Shown piece after piece: positions 1 to 7,798 of a DNA stretch of 64,000 nucleotides. Position 1 is the first letter of the stretch, and every line of letters begins with the position of its first letter. The position numbers and the translations under genes are program-made. Source of the stretch: Streptomyces sp. DG2A-72 (lineage in GTDB: Bacteria; Actinomycetota; Actinomycetes; Streptomycetales; Streptomycetaceae); contig NZ_JASTLC010000001.1 in NCBI RefSeq assembly GCF_030499575.1, forward strand, positions 6,472,001 to 6,536,000. Reading direction: 5' to 3'. The notes under the pieces are model-generated. The model made no database searches and had not been told where the DNA came from. It saw only the letters and a list, made by a program, of their open reading frames with translations.

Positions 1-98
1 GGGCTGTTCCGGAACCCGGCTGGGAACACGGTCACCCTGTCCGACGGCAGCCGACGACCGTTTCGCTGGGAGTACGAACAGCGAGAACGGAGACGCCC

Positions 99-428
99 GT
101 GGCATCCCGAGGACGTACGACAGCCGACACGACGGACGCGACCGCGCCCACCACGGGCACTGCCCGCACACCCCACCCCGACCGTGCCGAACTTGAGGCG
201 TCCCGGCTCCCTGTCGGTCAACCCGCCCACGACACACGGCTGGAGAGGCGCGGGATCGTCATGGACCACCAGGACGGGCTCGTGTGGCTGCGCCCCGAAG
301 GCGGCGGCACGGAGTGGACGGCGCGTCCCGGCGACGTACAGCCGCTGCATGTGCGCGAGCAGGCGGAGGCCCTGATGTGGGCGCGGGTGGCCCACGCCAA
401 CGCCCGCAGCCGAGGGGAGGTTCTGTGA
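99..428 (+). CDS. Small hypothetical protein
   Basis: This 109-residue protein is not one I recognise. The first 45 residues are rich in Thr, Ala and Pro and look disordered; the second half (from about residue 54) is a more ordered acidic region with several Trp residues. It begins with GTG at 99, after a weak purine stretch (GAACGGAGA). It lies about 100 bp upstream of the putative toxin pair in the same orientation, so it could share a transcript, but nothing shows a functional link. No signal peptide or membrane segment is visible. The reading frame that starts at base 1 stays open to about 375, so the extreme left end may also hold the tail of another gene. Confidence 0.5.
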   Translation: MASRGRTTADTTDATAPTTGTARTPHPDRAELEASRLPVGQPAHDTRLERRGIVMDHQDGLVWLRPEGGGTEWTARPGDVQPLHVREQAEALMWARVAHANARSRGEVL

Positions 429-530
429 GCTTGAGACTGTCCCCAGGGCGCTTGCGGAGTTCGTCGGAACATACGGGAGGAGAGCCCCGTATCCGCCCTG
501 CCGCCGCCGCTCAGCAGCGATACTGGACGC

Positions 531-893
531 ATGGACGCGACGACCACCGCCCCCCGCGCCGAGGTACTGCGGGACCGTTACCGCAATCGGCTGCCCGAGC
601 GACTGCAGGAGTTGACCGGCCCCGTCGAGGGCACCGTAGACCTGCCGCTCCACATCGTCTGGTCCGGGCGGACGAGCTACAGTCTGGACCGCCCGAAGGC
701 CCGCATGACGCTCTATCGGACCGTCCTCGCCGAGGGCTTGCGCGGGGATCTGGTGGCCTTCCTTCACCACCGGCTGCTCGCCGAGCAGTGGCCCATTCTG
801 CGTCGCTTGGTCAGCCCCTACATCCGCGAGGTCTGGGAGGACGCGTTCCCCGAACTGCCCCGCACCGCTCCGGACGACGCGACCGCGGCGTGA
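531..893 (+). CDS. Putative partner protein of the AbiEii-like toxin
   Basis: This 120-residue protein has no family I can name with certainty. It is mostly helical and charged, with a Trp-containing core around WSGRTSYSL, a helical stretch ending in IREVWEDAF and an acidic/Ala tail. It starts with ATG at 531, and its TGA overlaps a GTG at 890 that is the natural start of the downstream nucleotidyltransferase (GTGA overlap), which implies translational coupling. AbiEii-type toxins are normally paired with a small antitoxin encoded immediately upstream, so the position suggests an antitoxin-like partner. It lacks an obvious winged-helix of the AbiEi type, so the role is inferred from context only. 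Confidence 0.5.
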   Translation: MDATTTAPRAEVLRDRYRNRLPERLQELTGPVEGTVDLPLHIVWSGRTSYSLDRPKARMTLYRTVLAEGLRGDLVAFLHHRLLAEQWPILRRLVSPYIREVWEDAFPELPRTAPDDATAA

Positions 894-1548
894 AGCTCAC
901 CCGCTCCATGAGCGTCTCCTCGCCGACATCCTCGACCTCGGCTCTCCCTATCCTCTGGTCCTCACCGGCGGATACGCCGTGCAGGCCCACGGCCTGGTTG
1001 AACGCTTCAGCCGCGACCTCGACGTCGCCACCGAGAACCCCGCCCCGATGGACGAGATCGTTGCCTCCCTCACCGTCGGCCTCGCCGCGCGCGGCTGGCG
1101 GACCACGCATGTCCAGACCGACCCGCTCAGCGGCCGGTTCCTCGTCACCGATCCGGAGACCGGCGAGGAGTGCGAGGTCGACGTCCTCAAGGAGGCGTCC
1201 TGGGCCCCACCCGCCCAGACCCGGTACGGCCCCGTCCTCTCCCTCGACGACGTGATCGGTACCAAGGTCCGTGCCCTCGCCGACCGCGGCACCGTCCGCG
1301 ACCTCATCGACGTCCAGGCCGCCTCCCGCCACCGCTCCACCGCAGACCTCGAATCCCTCGGCCGTCGCCGCGCCCACGACGAGTTCAGCCTTGAGGACCT
1401 CCGCGACCGGCTCACCGGTGCGGACTGGTACGAGGACGAGGACTACGCCGCGTATGGCCTCACCTCCCGGCAGATCGATGAGCTCAAGATGTGGGCGCTG
1501 GCGTGGGCGGAGGATCTGGGGGCGCGGATCCACGACGAGAACGCCTGA
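890..1548 (+). pseudogene. AbiEii/AbiGii-type nucleotidyltransferase toxin, frameshifted near its 5' end
   Basis: The protein belongs to the AbiEii nucleotidyltransferase family, toxins of type IV toxin-antitoxin or abortive-infection pairs that transfer nucleotides to RNA targets. The diagnostic core LTGGYAVQAH (DNA 961-990) and RFSRDLDVA is present, followed by the acidic C-terminal part of the family. The conserved N-terminus (LHERLLADILDLGSPYPLV) lies in the same frame but has no start codon. The natural GTG start at 890, overlapping the upstream stop, is in a different frame: restoring one base around 902-906 would join VKLTR to LHERLL. As it stands, translation could only restart at GTG 979, removing the GG nucleotide-binding motif. 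It is therefore either a broken gene or a sequencing error; the remainder to the TGA at 1548 is intact. Confidence 0.7.
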
Positions 1549-1675
1549 ACAAGCCGTACGCCTCTCCGGTCGGCGTGCTCAGGCACTGGTCGTGGTGCCG
1601 TGAGCTCGGGTGACCGGTTCCCGACGCGTTGTCAGTGGGGCGTCCCAGAGTGTTCCGTGACACGGATATCGGCGC

Positions 1676-2029
1676 TTGTGCCGTGGGGATACCCGGGTGC
1701 GTGGGCGCGCCGGCCCGCTGGACGAGGGCGACGGGTACGCAGTGGTCCTCAAGGACGTGCTCGCCGAGGCGCTGCGGGTCAGACTCGATGTCCGGGGACA
1801 GGGTGCGCTGGGCGCCGATGCCAGGCGGCGGGTGGTTGACGGGGTGCTCGGCGGTCTCGCCGTCGCGCACGCCCACCGGGTCGTGCACCGCTACCTCAGC
1901 CCGGACACCGTGCTCATCGGGCGCAACGGCACCACCATGCTCACCGGTTTCGACTACGCCCACCCCGGGCCGCCGCGCCCGCACGACGAGTCCCGGGGCA
2001 TCGAGGCGTATGGGCCAGGCGGCCCCTTG
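1676..2029 (+). pseudogene. Ser/Thr protein kinase fragment
   Basis: The only recognisable part is a kinase catalytic-loop region: VVHRYLSPDTVLI (an HRD variant with Tyr in place of Asp) followed by LTGFDYAHPG, which corresponds to the DFG segment. It resembles kinases that carry HRNLSPD-type loops, including NERD/PglW-like proteins. Everything upstream of the C-lobe and everything after the activation segment is missing. The fragment stops abruptly near 2010-2030, where a transposase-like remnant on the other strand begins. The catalytic Asp substitution and the truncation both argue that it is non-functional. No credible ribosome binding site precedes it. Confidence 0.45.
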
Positions 2030-2044
2030 TTGTCATGTGGTGGC

Positions 2045-2260
2045 CCGGTTTGATCGTCCAGGTGCCGTCGGTGACGTGGAGTCCGAGGTTGACCAGTCGG
2101 CGGAGGTTGAGGGCGGCCGCCCGGTGGTGGAGTCAGGCGTCGTTCTTCAGGACACCTCGGTAGCGGAGTCTGCGGCCGTGGTGGGTGAGCCAGGCGATGC
2201 CGCGTTCGACGAGGGGGCGCCAGTGGCGATATTCGTCCTGCTCACGCAAGATCTTCAGAA
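2045..2260 (-). mobile_element. Transposase C-terminal remnant (IS5/IS1182-like)
   Basis: Read on the minus strand, this stretch encodes a typical transposase tail: RHWRPLVERGIAWLTHHG, then LRYRGVLKNDA, then RAAALNLRRLVNLGL and a final DGTWTIKP. A TGA (plus-strand TCA at 2133-2135) stands where a Trp codon is expected between NDA and LHHR. The N-terminal and DDE catalytic parts are absent, and no terminal inverted repeat was found. It lies between the kinase fragment and the MFS gene, and looks like the scar of an old insertion. Confidence 0.6.
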
Positions 2261-2265
2261 GTCTC

Positions 2266-3798
2266 CTAGGAGGGCTTTCTCCCCCGCAGCGGGACCTCCC
2301 GGATCAGCCAGGACACCGCGAACGTCACGGCGCACAGCGCGGCCGTGCCGAGCGCGACACCGTGCATGCCGTCGACGACACCTGCCCGGAACGCGTCCTG
2401 GACCGGCTCCGGCAGGTCCCGCAGCAGCGCGGGCGTGAGCTCCCCGCCGGTCAGCCGCTGCCCGTCGGCGCCGAGCCGGTCCGTGACGGTGGCGTCGAGA
2501 CGGCTCGTGTAGACGGAGCCGAGGATCGCGACGCCGAGCGAGCCGCCGATGGTGCGCAGCAGCGTCTGGGTGCCGCTGGCCGCGCCCATGTCGCGGGGCT
2601 CGGCACTGTTCATCGTGATCAGCATCGTTGGCTGCATCAGGCAGCCGATTCCCACGCCCAGCACGGATGTCAGGCCGGAGGCCAGACCTGCGGTCGTGCC
2701 GGTGCCGAGTGTCAGCAGGGCCAGGGCGCCCACCGTGGCCAGTGCGCCGCCCGCGATCGGGTAGCCGCGGTAGCGACCGCCATCGCTCACCCGCCGCCCG
2801 ATGGCGAGCTGCGCGCCGATCATGCCGAGCATCAGCGGGATGAGCAGCAGACCACTCTCCGTGGACGACATGTCCCGCACGAACTGCATGTACTGCGGCA
2901 GATAACTCGCCGCCGCCAGCATGGCCGCACCCGTGACGAAGCTCAGGACCTGCGCCACGGTGAAGTTGCGGTCCCGGAACAGCCGTGGCGGGATCACCGG
3001 CTCCAGGGCGCGCCGCTCCACGCGTACGAAGGCGGCGACCGCGGCAACGGACACCAGGCCGAGGCCGATGATCTGCGGTGACGTCCAGGCGTACGTCGTC
3101 CCTGCCCAGCTCGCGAGCAGCGTCAGGGCGAGGATCGCGCCGGTCAGCAGCCCCGCGCCGGCGAAGTCGATCCGTGCCTTGACGCGTTCGCCGCGCAGCC
3201 GCACCCCGAAGCCGATGAGGGCGAGCGCCAAGGCGCCGACCGGCACATTGACGTAGAACACCCATCTCCAGTCCCACTGATCGGTGAGGAAGCCGCCGAT
3301 CAGTGGCCCGCCGATCATCGCGGCCGGCAGCAGCACCCCGATCAGCGACTGGGCGCGCCCGGCCTCCGCGGGAGCCAGCAGCGTCCCGATGAGCGAGAGG
3401 GCCCCCACGAACAGGCCGCCCGCGCCGATGCCCTGCAGCGCCCGGAAGGCGATCAGCTGCCCCATGTCCTGGGCGAGTCCGCACAGCACGGAACCGATGA
3501 GGAAGACGGTGATGGAGGCGAGGTAGCTGCCCTTGCGGCCGTACAGATCGCCGAGCTTGCCCCAGATCGGTGTGGAGACGGCCATCGTGAGCAGATAGGC
3601 GGTGAGCACCCAGGACAGTTGGTCGAGGCCGCCCAGTTCGCCGACGATGGTGGGCAGCGCGGTGCCGACGATGGTGCCGTCGAGCGTGGCGAGCACGATG
3701 CCGAGCAGCAGGCCGAGGATGACGAGCCGGGTGGGCGGGGCACCGGTCTCGTCCCCCGCGGCGGCTCCGGGCGGCTTCTCGTCCGTATGTTGCTTCAT
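2266..3798 (-). CDS. MFS drug exporter, DHA2 (EmrB/QacA) family, 14 TM
   Basis: This 510-residue membrane protein is a proton-driven multidrug exporter of the DHA2 family. Hydrophobic segments run throughout its length in the number expected for 14 helices. Motif A is seen as WGKLGDLYGRKG after the second helix, and the motif-C-type stretch GPLIGGFLTDQWDWRWVFYV after the fifth. The ATG at 3798 is preferred to the in-frame GTG at 3810 because GGGGGAA lies just before it. It sits 27 bp downstream of the FMN reductase and probably forms an operon with it under the divergent TetR regulator. This arrangement is common for inducible resistance pumps; the substrate cannot be read from the sequence. 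Its TAG stop lies at the edge of the transposase remnant. Confidence 0.9.
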   Translation of the reverse strand: MKQHTDEKPPGAAAGDETGAPPTRLVILGLLLGIVLATLDGTIVGTALPTIVGELGGLDQLSWVLTAYLLTMAVSTPIWGKLGDLYGRKGSYLASITVFLIGSVLCGLAQDMGQLIAFRALQGIGAGGLFVGALSLIGTLLAPAEAGRAQSLIGVLLPAAMIGGPLIGGFLTDQWDWRWVFYVNVPVGALALALIGFGVRLRGERVKARIDFAGAGLLTGAILALTLLASWAGTTYAWTSPQIIGLGLVSVAAVAAFVRVERRALEPVIPPRLFRDRNFTVAQVLSFVTGAAMLAAASYLPQYMQFVRDMSSTESGLLLIPLMLGMIGAQLAIGRRVSDGGRYRGYPIAGGALATVGALALLTLGTGTTAGLASGLTSVLGVGIGCLMQPTMLITMNSAEPRDMGAASGTQTLLRTIGGSLGVAILGSVYTSRLDATVTDRLGADGQRLTGGELTPALLRDLPEPVQDAFRAGVVDGMHGVALGTAALCAVTFAVSWLIREVPLRGRKPS

Positions 3799-3825
3799 GA
3801 CTTCCCCCACGGTTCTGGCGCCGAC

Positions 3826-4422
3826 TCAGGCGACGTACGAGCGAACGGCCCTGGCGTCGCGCAAGGCGTGTCCCCACCAGGCCAGCTGGTCGAGCAGCGC
3901 CTTTGCGGCGGTGTCGGCGGCCGGGTCCTTGACGGCGCCGGACTCGTCGAAACAGCTCCACGCCTCGTGGAAGCTGACCGTGTTGCGGATGGTCGTGGCG
4001 TTCAACTCGGCCATGACGACCCGCAGATGCTCCACCGCGCGCAGACCGCCTGACAGGCCCCCGTACGAGACGAACGCGACCGGCTTGCCGTGCCACTGCT
4101 CGTTGTGCCAGTCGATGGCGTTCTTCAGGGGCGCCGGATAGCTGTGGTTGTACTCGGGCGTGACGAAGACGAACGCGTCGGCGGCGGCGAGCCGCGGCGT
4201 CACTAGGGCCAGCGCCTCCTCGGTGCCAGGCGGCGGCTGCTGACCGAAGGCCGGGAACACCGTCGGCAGCGGGGTCTCCGCGAGGTCGGCGACATCGGCC
4301 TGCATGTCTTCGCGCTGCTCGAGGTGGCCGCTGAGCCAGTTCGTCACGACGGGACCGAAGCGGCCCTCGCGGGTGGAGCCGACGAGTACGGCGACGCGGA
4401 GCGGCTCGGTGGTGGCAGGCAT
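3826..4422 (-). CDS. NAD(P)H-dependent FMN reductase family protein
   Basis: This 198-residue protein has the flavodoxin-like fold of NADPH-dependent FMN reductases. The FMN phosphate loop is seen near the N-terminus as LVGSTREGRFGP and the family signature as FVTPEYNHSYPAPLKNAIDW, followed by PVAFVSYGGLSGGLRA. It probably reduces FMN, quinones or azo compounds in the cytoplasm. The start ATG at 4422 has AAGGGG upstream. It leads a two-gene unit with the MFS exporter and is divergent from the TetR gene, with an operator-like repeat cluster in the shared 114-bp gap, so it is probably induced together with the exporter by a toxic small molecule. Confidence 0.85.
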   Translation of the reverse strand: MPATTEPLRVAVLVGSTREGRFGPVVTNWLSGHLEQREDMQADVADLAETPLPTVFPAFGQQPPPGTEEALALVTPRLAAADAFVFVTPEYNHSYPAPLKNAIDWHNEQWHGKPVAFVSYGGLSGGLRAVEHLRVVMAELNATTIRNTVSFHEAWSCFDESGAVKDPAADTAAKALLDQLAWWGHALRDARAVRSYVA

Positions 4423-4438
4423 GGACGACCCCTTGGTT

Positions 4439-4490
4439 GTGTACGTCGTATCTTTATGAGTACAACGTACACTCTGATGTGTACATCGTC
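4439..4490. promoter_or_regulatory. Operator-like repeats in the reductase/tetR divergent promoter
   Basis: GTGTACGTCGTA (4439-4450) and TACAACGTACAC (4461-4472) form an inverted repeat with a 10-bp spacer and one mismatch; a third, direct copy of the left arm, GTGTACATCGTC, follows at 4479-4490. The only large gap between the divergent genes holds these repeats, so they are the likely binding sites of the adjacent TetR protein. Confidence 0.65.
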
Positions 4491-4536
4491 TACTGGCGAT
4501 ACGCTGTACGCGATGTCGACGGAGAGGAGCCGTGCA

Positions 4537-5277
4537 ATGGCCGCCCGGAAACAGGAAGAGAGCGACGGGAGCAAGGTCGTGGAGCCCTCTCTCTGGGAGC
4601 GCATGGAGCGGCCCGCCCCCGCGCCCCGAGCCTCACTGACCCTGGAGCGGATCGCCGCTGCCGCGGTCGCGATCGCCGACGAAGAGGGCGGCGGCGCCGT
4701 CACCATGCGCCGTCTCGCCACGAAGCTCGGCGTCGCCCCCATGGCGGCCTACCGGCATGTGGCGGGCAAGGACGATCTCTGGGCGCTCATGATCGACCGG
4801 GTCTCCCGGCAGCTGGCCGTGCCGGACGACGCGACGGACTGGCGGGAGGTGCTGCGCTCCTTCGCCCTGCAGACACGGGAGTTGATGTTGGTGCACCCGT
4901 GGATGGGATCCATTCCGCTGATCTCGCTCACGCCGTCGCGGATGGCCGTGGCCGAACGGCAGTTGGCGGCGCTCGCCGCGTGTGACCTGGACGCCGACTC
5001 GGTGATGGCCGCCTTCCGGGCCGTCGGCTCCTACGTGCACGGCTCGACCCAGGCCGAGATCGTCCTGCGCGAGTTCCAGGAGCGGCACGGCTGGGCCGGC
5101 GGTGACGAGACCCGTCAGGCGCTCGCTCCGCAGATGAACTACCTGATGAGCACGGGCCGTTATCCGACCTACGAGCGTTACGCCCTGGAGGCGGCGCGCA
5201 AGGACGATCACACCTGGGCGTTCGAGTTCGGCCTCGACTGCGTGCTCGACGGCATCGCCCAGCGCCTCGGCATCTGA
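4537..5277 (+). CDS. TetR family transcriptional regulator (TetR C-terminal class)
   Basis: This 246-residue repressor has an N-terminal helix-turn-helix (about residues 30-75: ERIAAAAVAIADEEG, then MRRLATKLGVAPMAAYRHV) and a large ligand-binding C-terminal domain of the class seen in TetR itself. The start is ATG 4537 with GGAGAGGAG 7 bases upstream; an in-frame ATG at 4513 lacks such a site. It is divergent from the reductase-exporter pair and probably represses both promoters until a ligand binds. A rho-independent-like hairpin follows directly. The ligand is unknown. Confidence 0.85.
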   Translation: MAARKQEESDGSKVVEPSLWERMERPAPAPRASLTLERIAAAAVAIADEEGGGAVTMRRLATKLGVAPMAAYRHVAGKDDLWALMIDRVSRQLAVPDDATDWREVLRSFALQTRELMLVHPWMGSIPLISLTPSRMAVAERQLAALAACDLDADSVMAAFRAVGSYVHGSTQAEIVLREFQERHGWAGGDETRQALAPQMNYLMSTGRYPTYERYALEAARKDDHTWAFEFGLDCVLDGIAQRLGI

Positions 5278-5287
5278 CCGGAAGAAA

Positions 5288-5319
5288 CCCCGGCCCTCCT
5301 GGACGGAGGAGAGCCGGGG
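5288..5319 (+). terminator. Hairpin terminator after tetR
   Basis: CCCCGGC pairs with GCCGGGG, extended inwards by CTCCT/AGGAG around a short loop. It lies 10 bp after the regulator stop codon, between convergent genes. Confidence 0.7.
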
Positions 5320-5411
5320 CTTCGGTCTGTGCGGTTCCTTGTGCGCCTGGTGCGAGGAACGTACCTAAGCGCTCCGCGGGAAGTGCGGTACGAAAGCTGC
5401 GGGCCGTCCGT

Positions 5412-5450
5412 GGCTGGTCGCGCAGTTCCCCGCGCCCCTTACGGGGCGCG
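5412..5450 (+). repeat. Dispersed intergenic repeat, copy 1
   Basis: It contains the element GGCTGGTCGCGCAG plus TTCCCCGCGCCCCTT, here followed by a complementary GGGGCGCG that makes a hairpin with CGCGCCCC. It lies between convergent genes. Five further copies occur at 8837, 31286, 39790, 53815 and 62047. Confidence 0.85.
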
Positions 5451-5478
5451 GTACAGCACCGGACTTCGCCACATCCGC

Positions 5479-6369
5479 TTAGTAGGAGGAACCGGAAGCG
5501 CCCAATGAACCCGTCGGGTGCCAGACCGTCTTCGTCTCCAGGAATGCCGTCAGGCGCTCGGTGCCCGGGGTCTCCGTGTAATCCACAGGCTGTGGACGCA
5601 GGACGCGCTTGAGGTTGTCGGCCGCCGCGATCTCCAGTTCCTTCGCCAGGCCAGCGTCGGTGCCGGCGCCCGCGAGGTCGATCGCGTTGACGTCCTGGTG
5701 CGCGGCGAGGGGCGCCGCGATCTCCGCCGTACGGCCGGAGAGGACGTTGACGACACCGCCGGGCAGGTCGGAGGTGGCCAGTACTTCGCCCAGCGACAGG
5801 GCGGGCAGCGGGGACTTCTCGCTCGCCACCACGATCGCCGTGTTGCCGGTCGCGATCACCGGGGCGACGACCGAGACCAGGCCCAGGAACGACGACTCCT
5901 GGGGGGCCAGGACCGCTACCACGCCCGTCGGCTCGGGCGAGGAGAGGTTGAAGAACGGGCCCGCGACCGGGTTGCCGCCGCCGACCACCTGGGCGATCTT
6001 GTCGGTCCAGCCCGCGTACCAGACCCAGCGGTCGATCGTGGCGTCCACGACCACGGCCGCCTTGGACTTGGAGAGTCCTTCGGCGTCGGCCACTTCACGC
6101 GTGAACTGATCGCGGCGGCCCTCCAGCATCTCCGCGACGCGGTAGAGGATCTGCCCGCGGTTGTACGCGGTCGCGCCGGACCAGCCGCCGAAGGCCTTGC
6201 GGGCGGCGACGACCGCGTCACGGGCGTCCTTGCGGGAGGAGAGTGGCGCGTTGGCCAGCCACTTGCCCTTCGAGTCCGTCACCTCGTACACCCGGCCGCT
6301 CTCGGAACGCGGGAACTTCCCGCCGACGTACAGCTTGTAGGTCTTGAAGACGCTCAAACGGTCAGACAT
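5479..6369 (-). CDS. Catalytically incomplete aldehyde dehydrogenase paralogue
   Basis: This 296-residue protein matches the N-terminal NAD-binding half of aldehyde dehydrogenases (YVGGKFPRSESGRVY, AARKAFGGWSGATAYNRGQILYRVAE, VATGNTAIVVASEKSPLPAL). It contains no cysteine at all, and the usual LELGGK general-base segment is replaced by DLAGAGTDAGL, so it cannot perform the normal thiol chemistry. Its ATG overlaps the last 8 bases of the full-length dehydrogenase gene upstream, so the two are translationally linked. I recall the same pair next to deoC in other Streptomyces, which suggests a conserved structural or regulatory partner rather than decay. A normal family member has about 480 residues. 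Confidence 0.8.
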   Translation of the reverse strand: MSDRLSVFKTYKLYVGGKFPRSESGRVYEVTDSKGKWLANAPLSSRKDARDAVVAARKAFGGWSGATAYNRGQILYRVAEMLEGRRDQFTREVADAEGLSKSKAAVVVDATIDRWVWYAGWTDKIAQVVGGGNPVAGPFFNLSSPEPTGVVAVLAPQESSFLGLVSVVAPVIATGNTAIVVASEKSPLPALSLGEVLATSDLPGGVVNVLSGRTAEIAAPLAAHQDVNAIDLAGAGTDAGLAKELEIAAADNLKRVLRPQPVDYTETPGTERLTAFLETKTVWHPTGSLGASGSSY

Positions 6370-7792
6370 CGAGGTACGCCTCCAGGCCGTGGCGACCGCC
6401 CTCGCGGCCGAAGCCCGACTCCTTGTAGCCGCCGAAGGGCGAGGTCGGGTCGAACTTGTTGAACGTGTTGGACCAGATCACGCCCGCGCGCAGCTTGTTC
6501 GCCACCGCCAGGATCCGCGAACCCTTCTCGGTCCAGATGCCCGCCGACAGCCCGTACGGCGTGTTGTTGGCCTTGGCGACCGCCTCGTCCGGGGTGCGGA
6601 AGGTGAGGACGGACAGCACCGGGCCGAAGATCTCGTCGCGGGCGACGGTGTGGGCCTGGGTGACGTTCGTGAAGAGCGTCGGGGCGAACCAGTAGCCGGA
6701 GGAGGGGATGTCGCACGGCGCGGACCAGCGCTCGGCGCCTTCCGCCTCGCCCTGCTCCACCAGGGACGTGATGCGCGACAGCTGTTCGGCCGAGTTGATC
6801 GCGCCGATGTCCGTGTTCTTGTCCAGCGGGTCACCGAGGCGCAGCGTCGACAGACGGCGCTTCAGGGAGGCCAGCAGCTCGTCCTGGATGGACTCCTGCA
6901 CCAGCAGCCTTGATCCCGCGCAGCACACCTGGCCCTGGTTGAAGAAGATCCCGTTGACGATCCCCTCCACCGCCTGGTCGATCGGGGCGTCGTCGAAGAC
7001 GATGTTCGCGCCCTTGCCGCCGAGTTCGAGGGTGAGCTTCTTGCGGGTGCCCGCGACCGTCTTCGCGATCTCCTTGCCGACGGCGGTGGAGCCGGTGAAG
7101 GCCACCTTGTTCACATCCGGGTGGGCCACCAGGGACGCGCCCGTGTCGCCGTATCCCGGAAGGATGTTGACGACGCCCTTGGGCAGACCGGCCTGGCGGC
7201 AGATGTCCGCGAAGAACAGGGCGGACAGCGGGGTCGTCTCGGCGGGCTTCAACACCACCGTGTTGCCCGTCGCCAGCGCCGGAGCGATCTTCCACGCCAG
7301 CATCAGCAGCGGGAAGTTCCAGGGGATGACCTGGCCGGCGACGCCCAGCGGCCGGGGGGCGGCACCGAAACCGGCGTGCTCCAGCTTGTCCGCCCAGCCC
7401 GCGTAGTAGAAGAAGTGCGCCGCTACGAGGGGAAGGTCGGCGTCCCTCGTCTCCTTGATGGGCTTTCCGTTGTCCAGGGTTTCCAGGACGGCGAGCTCGC
7501 GGGCGCGCTCCTGGATGATCCGGGCGATACGGAAGAGGTACTTCGCACGCTCGGAGCCGGGCAGCGCCGACCACTTCTCGAACGCCTTGCGGGCGGCCTT
7601 GACCGCCCGGTCGACGTCCGCGGTACCGGCCTGGGCGACCTCGGAGAGGACCTCTTCGGTGGACGGCGAGACCGTCTTGAAGACCTTGCCGTCGGCCGCC
7701 TCCACGAACTCGCCGTCGATGAACAGGCCGTAGGACGGGGCGATGTCGACGATCGAGCGGGACTCGGGTGCGGGTGCGTACTCAAAAGCCAT
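6362..7792 (-). CDS. NAD(P)-dependent aldehyde dehydrogenase
   Basis: This 476-residue enzyme oxidises an aldehyde to the acid with NAD(P)+. It shows the cofactor segment IPWNFPLLMLAWKIAPALATGN, the general base in LTLELGGKGANIV and the catalytic Cys in FFNQGQVCCAGSRL, followed by FGPVLSVLTF. It lies 6 bp downstream of deoC and overlaps the truncated paralogue, forming a three-gene unit. DeoC yields acetaldehyde and glyceraldehyde 3-phosphate from deoxyribose 5-phosphate, so acetaldehyde is a reasonable substrate, though this is inferred from context. The ATG at 7792 follows the deoC stop closely, with GATCCATC between. Confidence 0.9.
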   Translation of the reverse strand: MAFEYAPAPESRSIVDIAPSYGLFIDGEFVEAADGKVFKTVSPSTEEVLSEVAQAGTADVDRAVKAARKAFEKWSALPGSERAKYLFRIARIIQERARELAVLETLDNGKPIKETRDADLPLVAAHFFYYAGWADKLEHAGFGAAPRPLGVAGQVIPWNFPLLMLAWKIAPALATGNTVVLKPAETTPLSALFFADICRQAGLPKGVVNILPGYGDTGASLVAHPDVNKVAFTGSTAVGKEIAKTVAGTRKKLTLELGGKGANIVFDDAPIDQAVEGIVNGIFFNQGQVCCAGSRLLVQESIQDELLASLKRRLSTLRLGDPLDKNTDIGAINSAEQLSRITSLVEQGEAEGAERWSAPCDIPSSGYWFAPTLFTNVTQAHTVARDEIFGPVLSVLTFRTPDEAVAKANNTPYGLSAGIWTEKGSRILAVANKLRAGVIWSNTFNKFDPTSPFGGYKESGFGREGGRHGLEAYLDV

Positions 7793-7798
7793 GATGGA

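Noticed and set aside
1..98. Tail of an upstream gene at the left edge
   Set aside because: The first frame is open, but no domain or codon bias could be recognised in so short a piece.
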